From NCBI RefSeq assembly GCF_001638985.1, contig NW_017265136.1:1012726-1076725 (forward strand): 64,000 bases of DNA, given 5' to 3'. This document shows positions 38,116 to 49,836 of this stretch, in pieces; position 1 is the stretch's first letter; every line of letters begins with the position of its first letter. The position numbers were made by a program, and so were the translations under genes. The notes beneath the pieces are model-generated. The model saw nothing but the letters and a program-made list of their open reading frames with translations. It did not search any database and had not been told where the DNA came from. The stretch comes from Phycomyces blakesleeanus NRRL 1555(-). Its lineage: Eukaryota; Mucoromycota; Mucoromycetes; Mucorales; Phycomycetaceae.

Positions 38116-39335
38116 TCAATAGGTCGAGTATCTTGATCGGGTATCTTCTGTACAGTCATTACAGAACCATTTTCCTGCAGGTGGTTCTATAAGGCCAACA
38201 CATGCATAATGAAACCATTCTTTCTCGCACTACAGATATTAGATTAACATATACACGCGCACGCATTAGATTGGTTTAAATTCTTTGTCTTTGTGTTCTG
38301 TACTTACGTTCTCCCCATCACAGGCCACCATGTCACCAAACGCTACTTGATTGCAGTAACAGTAAGTCGGTTCATTAGGATCAATGTGTTCTTGCCGTGG
38401 AGGCACAAGTGTGTGATGAAGAGATAGGCTTGGTCGGCGTACAGAGTTTGTTCTGACAGCAAATTTGAGTTTTTTTTTATATAAAAAAAAAGAAAGATCT
38501 ATAAACATCCTATCCATATGTATACCTTTTTCTTTGGATACTTGGTCCAAGTGACCGTTTCCTTGAAACAACAACTATAGGTAAATGTATGTATGGATGG
38601 ATGTCTTTATTCATTAGGACACCGTAATCCTTCAAGTGATCCTCTCTTTTACTTTCATAACAACTACTTTACCTTGTTGCCAATCATCATCCCACACAGC
38701 TGGTTTTGCATCCCTTGACCACCCTGAACTATCAATTCCATTTGCTACAATATGGGCATCCATGCGCTCTATGTGACGTGAGACAAGTTCGTACATCTGC
38801 AAAGCCAACTCTATCTTTTGATCCTGTTTGTGAAGTGCAGACTTGTAATCTCTCTCAAGCTGTAGTCGAGCAGCTACAAGATCAATCGATGATGATGCAT
38901 TGATATTCGACTGTTTCAACTGCTTTGTGTACATTCGACGATGCTTGCTGTATGTTTCCGAATAACCTTTTTTTTTGTTGAAAAAAAAAAAGTATGTATT
39001 TGTATATATTTGTATATGTATGTGCGTACGTGCGTGTATAATGCATTTTTCGGACCAGATCAAGCTTCCAATTCTTTATTCATTATCATTATTATTATCA
39101 TTATCATTTTTACCTTGAAAGTCTTCATCCATACCCCGCAAATCACGCATAGTCTGGTCCATCTCCGCAGGTAATGTCTGTAGACCTACAAAAAAGAAAT
39201 AAATATATATGGATTGGATTATAATTAAGTATGTATGCTTAAATGTAGAAATAATAATAATAATTCAAATATGGTATTAATTGTAAACTTACTCTCTACA
39301 AAGTCTTCAAGTACTTCAGATGCAGAGAAATTCAT
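38116..39335 (-). CDS. ING-family PHD-finger protein (histone acetyltransferase/deacetylase complex subunit), six exons
   Basis: Minus-strand exons 39335-39293, 39185-39114, 38966-38673, 38574-38526, 38452-38308 and 38229-38116 join in phase to 238 aa. The N-terminal ING helix pair reads [31 protein letters not shown] and [19 protein letters not shown] basic segment ([14 protein letters not shown]) is a likely nuclear signal. The C-terminal PHD finger [29 protein letters not shown] and GKWFCNDC retains the full C4HC3 ligand set. Such proteins (yeast Yng1, Yng2, Pho23) bind H3K4me3 and recruit acetylases or deacetylases. Which paralogue this is cannot be told. The exon 4 acceptor chosen (CTATAG) is the only one that keeps the frame into exon 5. 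Confidence 0.92.
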
Positions 39336-39856
39336 CAGAACCAATGGACAACCAACGAAATTTAAAATGGAAAGAAGAAGAAGCAAAAAGGAAGAAGAAG
39401 GGGAAGGATTGGATGGTAACTGGATGTTCCGGTATTTATACGCCTCGCCTTCACGTGAGTACTGTTACGTCAGACAGCAAAAAAGGTGTCTGTGTGTTTG
39501 CGGTGTCTTAAAAGGTAAAATATAAAATATAAACCTTGAATTTAGGTGTGTACAAATGATAGTAGTTAAAAAGTATACAAGTGCAAGTGCAAGTGCAAGA
39601 GTTTGTTAATTAATATTATTTATGAAAATGATTGATACTTGTATCTTCTTTAATGATACATGGGAATTGTGACTTTTTTTTGGAATGTATTAAAGAAATA
39701 TATATATATATATATGTGTGTAAAGATGTGTATGCAAAATAATGATTAACAAGACAAACAGTAAAGCTGTAAAAAGAAAAGAAAAGTCTTCCACTTTTAT
39801 GTCCTTTTCTCCTTCTTCTTCTTCTCCTTCTTCTTTCTCTCTCCAGTTGAGTTCCA
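39336..39856. other. Intergenic region between ING and REX4 genes
   Basis: Short AT-rich region with a GAA/AAG-rich stretch upstream of the ING start, a gtgcaa run at 39580-39598 and (TA)n near 39698-39714. It probably holds the ING promoter and the REX4 3' region. Confidence 0.45.
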
Positions 39857-40151
39857 TTAATCAGAATCAGAATCATCTTCTGAATCATCATCACTGTCAG
39901 ATACCGGTTCTTCTTTAACAGTCTGCTTGATGGTTTCGGTCTCCTTTGTGACTTTAAGGGTACGGTTGCTCTCCTTGGCTGCCAATTTCTTCTGATTTGA
40001 TACAGCACGCGAACCAAATGATTTCTCCCACTCATCCTTGACCTTTCTGTACAACAGCATTGTGAACCGAGCATCTTCAACCTAAGTATCGTATAAAAGT
40101 AAAATGAATTTAATAAATGATAATAATTCATAGAAAATTTTATATTTTTAC

Positions 40152-40183
<32 letters not shown>

Positions 40184-41203
40184 ATAGTTGTGGTAATTTA
40201 CCGAAGAATGGCTTCCGGACTGAATGTTAAACTCGAGCACTTTTTGGACCAATGTCTTCAGACTAGGTGTACGACCAGATGCCAATTTACGGAACGGCTT
40301 ATATCGAGATGTGTCACGTAAGAAAAGGGCTGGATGGTCCAGCATCAAAGCCTTTAGATCGTTGTTGACAGCATGACCAATAAGCACACGCCCTTTGATG
40401 ATATCGGCCACCTCAGCTTGTGCCTCTTTGAATGTAATGGCTATTTTACATTGTGATGTTAATTGACGACTAATATAACTCTTTATGCCGTTCCGTCCCT
40501 CTTCTTATTATATAATACTTTACCTCCTTCTCCAAGATGCTTGGGCTCAATACCACTCACATGTGTACGATAATCCGTAACACGTTCCTGAGGCTGGACA
40601 TATTTATCCATCAGGACCGCACCATTGTAGTTCACGATACTCACACGGGCCAGCGCAGAATCAACACCGTCGCGACCGACACCCACCATCTCACAATCGA
40701 TGGCCACAAATTTGCCCAGCTGGGCACCTTTACCCTGAACAGCGTCCATGCTCTGGACCACTGCTTTTTTGCGCTCTTTTTCGTCAAGCTTTAGCTGTCT
40801 ACTAGACCCATAGGCCAACTGAAGATCCTTTTCATCCAAATCGTCACCAAACCACAGGTTCTCCTTGTCCGGGATCGCAACAACGTTTGCCTCAACCTTG
40901 ATTTTCTTTGTCTTCTTCAGAGCTTCGGGTGATGACGCTGTTGTTTCGAGAGCTTCTCCCTTTCGCTTTCGATGAATGTAGGGCTTTCTGTTGGCTACAG
41001 GTTGTGGTGGAGGAATAGTCTTTTTTTTTTTAAAAAAATAAAATAAAATAAAATTAAAAAAAGGTCATGTAAGTAAAAAAATAAATAAAAAAAAGTGATC
41101 TAGACAAGAATGTTTAATCAGTGACATTGAAACATACTGCTTGGATCTTCTTCCAGTTGGAAGAAGGAACTGGTTTGGATGTCTTCTTGATCGGGGCCTT
41201 CAT
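39857..41203 (-). CDS. REX4: RNA exonuclease 4 (REX4/REXO4 family, DEDDh), four exons
   Basis: Minus-strand exons 41203-41138, 41019-40524, 40440-40202 and 40081-39857 join in phase to 341 aa. This nuclear/nucleolar 3'-5' exonuclease family acts in pre-rRNA processing. [14 protein letters not shown] holds the first catalytic Asp and Glu (about D130, E132). [20 protein letters not shown] and [16 protein letters not shown] follow. [19 protein letters not shown] holds the second Asp. [18 protein letters not shown] holds the His-x4-Asp of the third motif, split by intron 3. The N-terminus is basic ([12 protein letters not shown]), as expected for nucleolar targeting. The C-terminus ends in an acidic Asp/Ser tail. 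Upstream in-frame starts exist but the start at 41203 (MKAPIKK) fits the family best. Confidence 0.94.
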
Positions 41204-41886
41204 GTTGATGAGAAGCAAAGAGAGACTGTGTGTAGGAGGGAGATTTCCAAAAAAAAAGTAAAAGTAGAAAAAAAATATATATATAAAAAAAAATAGAGTC
41301 AAGCAAATATGATTGATTAAGAGTCCGTATTTGGGGGGTGTGGATATTAACAAAAAAAAAGGGGGGGGGGTGATAGAGAGAGAGAGAGAGAGAGAGAAGG
41401 GGAATAAAGGGATAAGAAAAGTGGCTTTTTGATACGTGACCGGACTAACTGGCCAACTGCAACCAACTCTCTTATTCACTCTCTATAGATATGGATATTT
41501 GTGTGTATCTTACACACACACTGTAGATCGATGCCAAAAACAAATAAATAAAATAAAAAACAAATAAGGGGGGGGGGGGGGGGGGGGGGAGTGAGTGTTG
41601 TGAACAGAAACGTCATGCATGTAAGATGTGCGAAACTTGAACGAGATAAAAAAAAAAAAAAAAAGAGAGAAAGTACCTTAAATTTTTTTTTCTGTTTCTT
41701 TATATATATACATTATTTTATTATTTTGCTTCTTTATCTATCTAAATATCTTTATACCTACCTCTTTAAAGCCAAATTTATTTATTTATTTTTTTAATTC
41801 TTCTTGCTTATATTATTCAGTTCCAACGTATCCATATCTTGCTTTCATAGGCCAATTGAAACATAATTAAAAGCAAGAAGTACAAA
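41204..41886. promoter_or_regulatory. Divergent intergenic region, REX4 (-) and glucoamylase (+)
   Basis: The 683 bp between the two start codons must hold both promoters. It contains a (GA)n run at 41372-41396, a (CA)n run at 41512-41521, a run of about 20 G at 41571-41589 and an A run at 41648-41664. No TATA box can be assigned with confidence. Confidence 0.45.
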
Positions 41887-42128
41887 ATGCACATTAGTCG
41901 TTCACTAGTCTTCCTATCGCTCTGTATGAGCAGCGTACAGTCTGCAATTTGGCAGGGATGGTCCAAAGGAAGATCTGGTGAGTCAATTAAAAGACAATAT
42001 ATGAATACATGGCAATATATACAGACTTTATAGATCATTGGTGTGTTTATCTCATATTGTCCACTGATAAATATTATACATATTCTCGCGTGTGATAAAT
42101 TTCACACACATACACACACACGCACACG

Positions 42129-42178
<50 letters not shown>

Positions 42179-43532
42179 ATCAGCCGGTGTCCCACCCGGA
42201 AATACCGCATTGGATGATTGGGTTGAAAAGCAAGAGGCAATTAGTCTCAAGGTAATCCTGTCCAATATCAATCCACCTGGTACCCGCCGAGGTTTCTTTG
42301 CAGCCTCTCTATCGACCAGCGACCCAGACTACTTTTATACCTGGACGCGCGATGCTGCCAAGGTTGCCGGTGTCCTTGTGCATGCGTATGACACCTCTCG
42401 TCGGACTGACCTCCATGACGTCCTGATAGACTATGTCGAGTTTCAGATCGGTACTCAACAGACCACGACCCTCTGTCAGTGCCTCGGGGAGCCAAAGTTC
42501 AATCCTGATGGTACAGGGTTCAGCGGTGAGTGGGGACGCCCACAGAACGATGGTCCGGCAGTGCGAGCCTCGACGTTTCTACTGCTTTCACAGGCGCTCT
42601 CACAAAAGAAGTATGTCACCAATATCCTCCGGCCGGCCGTCTACCGAGACCTGGACTACATTGTCGACAACTGGGCGACCCCTAGTTTTGATCTCTGGGA
42701 AGAGGTCTTGGGCGTCCACTTCTATACTCTGATGGTCATGCGCCGTGCGCTTCTGCAGGGTGTTGCGTTCTCACGGTCGTACGAAGACGCAATCCACGCC
42801 GCAAACTACCAAGGCACGATTGGATCCATCGAAGAGCGCCTGGAATCCTTCTGGTCTCCATCACGCAACTACATCCTAGCGACCCAGGACCGCGTGCGGG
42901 GCTACGAAAAGCCATCTGGCCTAGACATCGCCATCATCCTGGCCGCCAATCAGCTCAGCGGTAGCATCGGCGGCAGCAGCTCTTCTATCAAAGACGGATT
43001 CTTTACTCCCGACTCGGACAAGGTTCTTGCGACTGCAGCTGCCCTCGAATACTCCTTTGGAACCATCTATCCGCTCAATCAAGATCTGCCTAGCCATTTG
43101 GGGATAGCCATAGGTCGGTATCCCGAGGACGTCTATGACGGCCACCGGTCATCCCAGGGCAACCCGTGGTTCATCACGACCAGCGCATTCACCGAACTTT
43201 ACTACAACATCATCCTCGCCTTCAAGGCCAGACCGACCGACATCACCGTCAATCACATCAACCGGCCATTCTTTGTCAAGTTTGACTCCCAGGCCGTGCC
43301 AGGAAAAATCTATGTCAAGGCTAGCGACGAGTACAATCTGCTTCTGGCCGACATCGCTGCCTCTGCTGACCGGTTCCTGGCCACGGTCAAGTATCATGAA
43401 CAGGCCAACGGATCACTTTCGGAACAGTTCAATCGTTGGACTGGATTCCAACAAGGCGCAAGAGATCTGACCTGGTCTCATGCAGCTCTCATTTCTGCCA
43501 CACGTGCAAGAGCTGGAAGACCACTGGCTTGA
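41887..43532 (+). CDS. Secreted glucoamylase (glycoside hydrolase family 15), two exons
   Basis: Exons 41887-41977 and 42184-43532 give 479 aa. The N-terminus (MHISRSLVFLSLCMSSVQSA) is a signal peptide. The enzyme releases glucose from the non-reducing ends of starch. GH15 motifs are clear: YTWTRDAAKV, CLGEPKFNPDG, WGRPQNDGPAVRA, SFDLWEEVLGVHFYTL (general acid Glu), IGRYPEDVYDG, GNPWFITTSAFTELYY and SLSEQF followed by GARDLTWSHAALISA (catalytic base Glu). No starch-binding domain (CBM20 or CBM21) is present at either end, so this is a catalytic-domain-only form. The coding sequence is noticeably more GC-rich than its surroundings. The intron ends in (CA)n(TA)n microsatellite DNA. Confidence 0.95.
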
Positions 43533-44320
43533 TAATAGCCATAACCATAATAACAATGACAATGACAATGATAATGATAATGGTAATAATAATAATAGTA
43601 ATAGTAATAGTAATAGTAATAAAGTCTCATACGTGTATCTCTCTCTCTCTCTGTGTGTGTTTATGGAGAGAGAGAGAGAGAGAGGAGGGGATTTGAAACT
43701 ATTTAAACGACATTGACCTTTATGTATATACACATGTATATACATAAGAAAAAGCATAAATGTTTGGTGTATATTTTATTTAGGATAAATTGAATTAATC
43801 CAACAACAACAATAAGTAGCTTGTATTTCAATATCTTTATGACCTTTTTTCGTTGTTGCTGTAAGAATGGATTTATAGATGAGTTTGTGTGTAAAGACTA
43901 AAGATATCTTTTGGAAGGGTAAATATACTCTTTCATTCACTTGATGTGGACAGACTAAAAGGTTCAAATATATGTTGGATAAAAATCAGTTCCAAAAGGT
44001 CTTTAAATGTAACTACTACAGACAATTTCCCTTGAAACTATCTCAAAATCCGCATTACAGACCCTATATTAAAATAAATAAATATATATAATGTAAACCT
44101 CTGCAGATGCTCTAAATGCAACCAATGAAACTCTAGAAATGTAACTTGAATTATTATTAATTTTTTTTTTATTAAAACAAAAAAAAAAAGAAAAGTGCCT
44201 TGAATTTTTCTAAAAATACTATTTTAAATCTCAAGATTCAGTTGTATGCGTCTATATGTTTTATGTTTTATGTGTGTTTCAACCTGCACTACTATATTTG
44301 TATATTTATTTATTTATCCT
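43533..44320. other. Convergent intergenic region between glucoamylase and kinase
   Basis: Contains tandem caatga/taatga and tagtaa runs at 43550-43620, (CT)n at 43638-43653, (GA)n at 43667-43683 and a palindromic tatacacatgtatata at 43727-43742. No gene seen. Confidence 0.5.
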
Positions 44321-44803
44321 CTAGAGTCCTGAGCCAGCAGAAGTCTCTTTCATTGGTATCTTTTTACGTTTATCCAGTAATGTGGCATTTCCCATATTAA
44401 GTTCAAAGCTAAACGGTGGTTTGTGACCTTTGCGTGAAGATTTATCTTTGGACTCTTTTGACTTTGTGGCAGGAGTATTTGGAGTGACGGTTGAGATTGG
44501 AGGAGTATTTGGAGTAGTGGTAATAGAATTAGACGAATCATTTTTTACTCTTTGAATATGATGTTCAATACGTTCTCTTTGGAGCTGTTGGATCATCGTG
44601 TTGGGTTTATCAAACGTAGGTCCCAATTCAATATGGTCTTCACTTGCACTTGAGCTAACCGATGTTTCATCTGCGGTTAGATCATTTTCTGTTGACTCAT
44701 CTTCCTCGGCCCCTCGTCTGGCTATCTCAATGGCTTCTCTAAACCCAACATTTTTCTTATAGTCCTCACTACTGGTATTTGGACCATAATTATCTGAACC
44801 CAT

Positions 44804-44838
<35 letters not shown>

Positions 44839-46185
44839 GACGTTCCTTTTGTCTATTTCGTGCAGTCTTTCGCCACTTCTTTTCTTCGGCCTGACGATGG
44901 ACAGTATACGGCAAGTCAAAGACTTCTTTCATGGATGAGATTCCGGAAAAGAGATCTCTTCTTCGGTCTGGTGGTGCTTCGGTTTGGTCGGGAGTTGGTG
45001 GGCCACTGCTGTTAGTGGCCTGAAGAATCGACTGTTTGAATAGTTCGGCTTCTGACGGAGATTCTGACGGAGTATTGTCTTGTGAGGTTGGAGTGGTCAG
45101 ACAGTCAGACAAGGACACTTCGGACTTGGCCTGTGGTGTGGTGGGAACAGAAGCCTGTTTAGAGTTTGGCTTGTGTGTAGGTTTGTTCTGATGTAAATAA
45201 ACAAAAAAGAATAAGTTTATTTATCAAACGTATAGAAATAAGCTAATTTGTTTCTAACAATCTATTTTTTTATATATATTTTCTTTCTTTCTTTCTTACC
45301 TTTTGCATCCATGGGTCTTGTAAGAATTGATCGATAGTGTATCGTTTCTCGGGGTCAAAACAAAGAAGATGGCTGATGAGGTCCATGGCTTCTTTTGACA
45401 CATGGTTCCACCAGGGACTCATGAATGTGTAGTGGCCTCTTGCGACCTTTTCTGTCAGCATTTGGATGCTTTCGTCATAAAAGGGTGGGAATCCACACAA
45501 AAGGGTGTAAAGCACACATCCAAGTGCCCACATGTCGACTGATTTCGAGTACCGTTCGTCCCTGACGATTTCGGGCGCCGTGTAGCCTACCGTGCCACAG
45601 GGAGTCATTGTGTGTGAGTTCCACACCACCTTTGACAGTCCAAAATCTGCAATCTTGACTCGACCGATTCCTCCACCACCAATGCCGGGTATGAATTCGC
45701 CTTCGTCTTCCTTTGGTTCTTCTTCTTCGCCTTCTTCGTATTCGGTTGGCTTTAGGGGTACTTGGCGAGGGCGAATAGGAATAGGTTCGAACAAAAGGTT
45801 CTCTGGTTTAATGTCCCTAAAAACATCACATTGTTAAAGGTTGCTAAAGGTTTGCTAATGGTTTGCTAAAAGTTGTCTATTTACCGATGGACGACACCTT
45901 TGGATTCATGAAGGTATCTGATAGCCTCTGCTACTTGTCCGATACAATGGCGGGCCAGATCTTCGCTTAGATAGGTTAATCTGACGATCTGGTGGAATAG
46001 CTCACCACCTTCGCATAATTCAAGAATCAAAAAGGAATGCTAGATTACAACCGTTAATATAGATATAGATATAGACAGATAAAACTTACGTCTTCTGTTT
46101 CAATAAAGCCTTTTAGTTGGACAATGGACGGATGACTTGCTGTTCGCATGATTTGGGCTTCTTTTAATACACTTGCTCTCTTGAT

Positions 46186-46223
<38 letters not shown>

Positions 46224-46703
46224 ATAGAATTTAGGTAATTAGTAATCGACCAGGATTTGTATATACAATATTTTGTTTTACCTGCTGCTTGTTTAGTTCA
46301 AACTTCCGAACTACCTTGACTGCCACATTCTCTTGGGTTTCTGTGTCTAGGGCTTTAAAGACATTGGAGAATGCGCCACTATAATAAATAAAGTAGTTTT
46401 GTTATTTAGTTATAAGAAAACAATTTATTTATTTTATTTTTTTTTTAAAAAAAATAAGAAAATCCAATTCTTCTTCTTTTTATAATTAATTATCTGACAG
46501 ACTCACTCTCCCAATTTCTTTATCAGCTTGTAACGTTCGAGTCCTCTATAGATTGGCATGCGTTGTTTTGCAATATTTTCTTCTTCAACAATACGGGCCG
46601 CGGTTTCTAGTTTGCGTGCCTTTCGCTGGGAGATAAGTGATGAACCGTCCGTGCCATTTTTGTTACTTCGGAGGAAATTTTTGATTTGAGATAATAAGGA
46701 CAT
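44321..46703 (-). CDS. Ser/Thr protein kinase, CaMK group (Rck2/Srk1-like MAPK-activated kinase), six exons
   Basis: Minus-strand exons 46703-46507, 46378-46282, 46179-46090, 46039-45885, 45816-45300 and 45187-44321 join in phase to 640 aa. Kinase motifs in order: KKLGDGAFSNVFKAL (Gly-rich loop), VAVKVVRKFELN (catalytic Lys), HPSIVQLKGFIETED, ILELCEGGELFHQIV, VVHRDIKPENLLF (catalytic Asp), KIADFGLSKVVW, TPCGTVGYTAPEIV, VDMWALGCVLYTLLCGFPPF and FDPEKRYTIDQFLQDPWM. A 48-residue Pro/Glu/Gly-rich insertion sits between the catalytic loop and DFG. Fungal Rck1/Rck2/Srk1 kinases, activated by the stress MAPK Hog1/Sty1, have comparable insertions; this paralogy is inferred. The 288-aa C-terminal tail is Ser/Thr/Pro-rich with a 12-Gln tract and likely regulatory. 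Confidence 0.9.
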
Positions 46704-47964
46704 TATGATGATAGATGATAAAGAAGTTGTCTCTCTCTTTTTTCTGCTTTGTATTTATCCTTATGTAGTTGTCTTTATATTTTTACATGTATATATGTAT
46801 ATATATATATATATTATATTATATTATATTATATACATATATAATTTGAGTATTAAAATACAGAAAAGTAGAAGAAGTAGAAGTAGAAGAAGAAGAAGTA
46901 AAGGGAGGGGAAGGTAAGGAGGTAGGAGATGAATTGAATTGAATTGAAATGAAATGAAGAGGAACTTGATTTTATTCTTTTATTGTGGGGTGGACACTTT
47001 ACTGATAACCAAAGTGAGGTAAGGTGAGGTGAAGTGACTTCTTTGGATTTTACTAACCAAAAAATAAAACAAATAAATCAAAAAAAGAAAAAATTAACAA
47101 AAATAAGAAGAAGAATAGAGGTAAAAGGGGTAAGATATTAAAGAAGAGAAAGAAAGAGAAAGAAAGAGAGAAAATGAAAGATGTAAAGGAATGACTATTA
47201 CAAGGCAGAAAATATCAATATAAAAAATATATAATAATAATATCACTTGTTGTACAAATCAACTTTAATTCCAAATGCTTATGGATTTTTTTAAATGCAG
47301 TACAGTTCACTGTATTTATGACATCACCAATATATGTCTCGGCCAATCATATCTCACAAGCCAGTCGATTACCAGTGACTGTGTATATTCTAGGGCAAAA
47401 GTCAATATACATATATACATATATACATATATACATATATACATATATACATATATACAGAGAGAGAGAGAGAGAGAAAGTGTTGCACCGTTTTATTCTT
47501 CAGACGGCTAGTAGATGAACCCTACACCATCAGCTGATGTGATATTTTATTTTATTTATTGTATTTTAATATTCGTCCTACATTCGATGCCATTAGCCAA
47601 AAATACTATTGAATTTAATTGATTTGGATTTGAAAGAAATATAAATATAAATGTTAATGTTAGAAAATTAAAAACAAATTAAAAGCAAAGGATACAAGAT
47701 AATGGGATTTGGGTGACGTAGTAAATCCGAGTAACATAAAATGTGGGGGACAAAAGTAAGAACATAAAATAAAATAAAAGGGGGGGGGGGGGGGGAAGTA
47801 GGAGGAAAAGCAAAAAAAAAAAAAAAAAAAAGTGTGTGTATTAAAAGGTTCATTTTTATTTATTTTTCAGATTTCTGCCATTCTGTTAGTGTTTGGCCAA
47901 GACTAACCTCAGCTGGGTTCCCTTTCTTTTTTCACCTTCCTCTTTCTCCCTTTCCAACTTCTTG
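46704..47964. promoter_or_regulatory. Divergent intergenic region, kinase (-) and HEI10-like gene (+)
   Basis: About 1.26 kb with no gene. It contains (TA)n/TATAT runs at 46795-46840, GAA/AGA-rich DNA at 46862-46915 and 47100-47180, a 9 bp tandem repeat (acatatata) at 47410-47459, (GA)n at 47460-47476, a 15 G run at 47781-47795 and an A run at 47813-47831. Both promoters must lie here. Confidence 0.5.
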
Positions 47965-49604
47965 ATGGCAGAAAACGAGGCGGATATTCATTGCAACGTG
48001 ATACAATGCAGAAAATCACTGGGTTTTGATGCAAAGGTATCCAACCTTCTTTTTACCCTTTTGTATATATATATATATATTTATTTATTTATTTATATAA
48101 ATGGGAGTATTGGACTTGGTCTCTTAACACTAATGAATTGTATGGGTCGGTTCTAGGCATGCGTCACATCTTGCTCTCGTGAGTCTCTTTCTTTGTTTTT
48201 GTAAAGATAACAACTGATTCACAAGGATCTCTGTCTTCATTATTCGAATAAATAGACATCTTTTGTCTGGAGTGTGCAAATCGGGCATTTCCTAGAGCAT
48301 TGGTGTGCCCAGCGTGTGATACACAACTCAACCAAAGGCAAGGTTTTCTCTTATGTACTGATAAAAAACAAGCAAATAAAGTTCAAGAAGATTCTCAAAA
48401 CAGGCGTTTTTTTTTTGAGGGACAAAATAGTGATGATATTGTAGTAACACAGCTGAATCCATCTGAAGAATACAAATCGGTACAGACAATAGAATATCAT
48501 GTGTCCTTAAATAAATAAGTCTTAGTTTCATTTATAGTCTGTATTGGCTGGTCTGAGACCTGACATCGTCCTAGACATCTGCAGTCGAGCCATTGCCTTT
48601 TATCAATACCAGACCTCTCAAGAGCTCTGTTTTCGGTCCATGATACAGAAAAATCTTGAAATGAAATGCACTACATTGCAAGCTCAACTAAACGATCTCA
48701 TTCAAGACGCTGCAAGGCATCTCAAAGGCAAGCTAGTCTTTTTGGATCATATTATATATAATTATTATTATTATTACAAAATCCGCTTAATTCTTTTTTT
48801 TTATGTATCTAATTATCTAGTGGAGAAGGAAAAGTCTGCAAGTAAGTCGGGTTTTATCATAAAAATATTCTAAGCTGACCTACCCAGATTGCATTAATGA
48901 ATTTCTTATTGTTGACTAATCAAGTGATCCAAAGAGATCAAGAAGCAGACAAGGGAAGACTACATGATTTGCAAGCACAGTTACAAGAGAAGACAAAGCA
49001 ATTCCACAAACTACAGGTAAATACTTCTTAAACAAACTGCGCAATCTTGTTCCTATTTAATTAACTATCATAAAGTCAATGTACGAGAAACTTAAAAGAA
49101 AGACAGCCATACCAAATCTTCAACAATCTATTCCACCCTCCCTTCAATTCCCTCCACACCCTCCCCATATCGGCCCAACACCCTATGTAGGCCATCCGAT
49201 GCCGCCACCAACGAACCAGCCTTACCAGTACCCACATCCCTACCCGCAAAATGCATATTGGACCCCACCTCAAAACTTTCTATCAGTAAAAAATAAAATA
49301 CATTCAAATTAAACAGCAAATAATTAATACTCTTGAATTCAACCCCCCCTTTTTTTTTTTATTATTCTTCTTTTTTTGGGGACTGTTATTAATGCAGGAT
49401 CCTAGGGCAAGTCCATTGCAATCAATACACAACACTGCACAATCAACTCGCACATACACTACCCTTGGATCAACCGTGAGCCAACCCCCTTACAACTCAG
49501 CCTACCAGAATAAGCAACATCCCAATAAACCAAGGCAGAATTCACCTGTACATCCAACCAGCAACAACAACCCTGCATCAACCAGAGATCCAAAGCAAAT
49601 CTAA
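47965..49604 (+). CDS. CCNB1IP1/HEI10-like RING-finger E3 ligase (meiotic crossover factor family), eight exons
   Basis: Exons 47965-48036, 48157-48178, 48256-48479, 48538-48727, 48821-48841, 48925-49016, 49076-49285 and 49398-49604 join in phase to about 345 aa. The N-terminal variant RING reads CNVIQCRKSLGFDA, CVTSCSHIFCLECAN and ALVCPACDTQL. DDIVVTQLNPSEEYKSSVL and AGLRPDIVLDICSRAIAFY are the strongest family signature (animal CCNB1IP1, plant HEI10). A coiled coil follows and ends KFHKLQ-like, then SMYEKLKRK. The C-terminus is Pro/Gln/Asn-rich and disordered. Orthologues ubiquitinate or SUMO-modify targets at meiotic crossovers. Oddities: exon 3 has an in-frame ~29-residue insertion relative to the family, and intron 4 appears to be GC-AG (AAAG|GCAAGC). 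Confidence 0.88.
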
Positions 49605-49836
49605 TATATTATTAAAATAATAATAATAAAAAATGTGCTAATGTTTCAGGGTGTATGTGCATATGTGTGTGCTGTGTACGTAGAGGGACAAAGACAATGT
49701 ATACATATATACGCTTTGTGTGTATGATTTTTATTGATTTATTTATTGATTTATTTATTTATTGTGGATGTATAATGTAATGGAATTTTATTATGATTGT
49801 GTAAAAATAAAAGAAAATAAAATAAAATAAAATGCT

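Noticed and set aside
20200..40190. Tetranucleotide runs (TTTA, TTTC, ATCT, AAAT) as possible CRISPR or functional arrays
   Set aside because: Simple microsatellites without spacers; CRISPR is not expected in a fungal nuclear genome.
44779..45015. Forward poly-Val frame opposite the kinase tail
   Set aside because: Shadow of the Gln tract of the kinase gene on the other strand.
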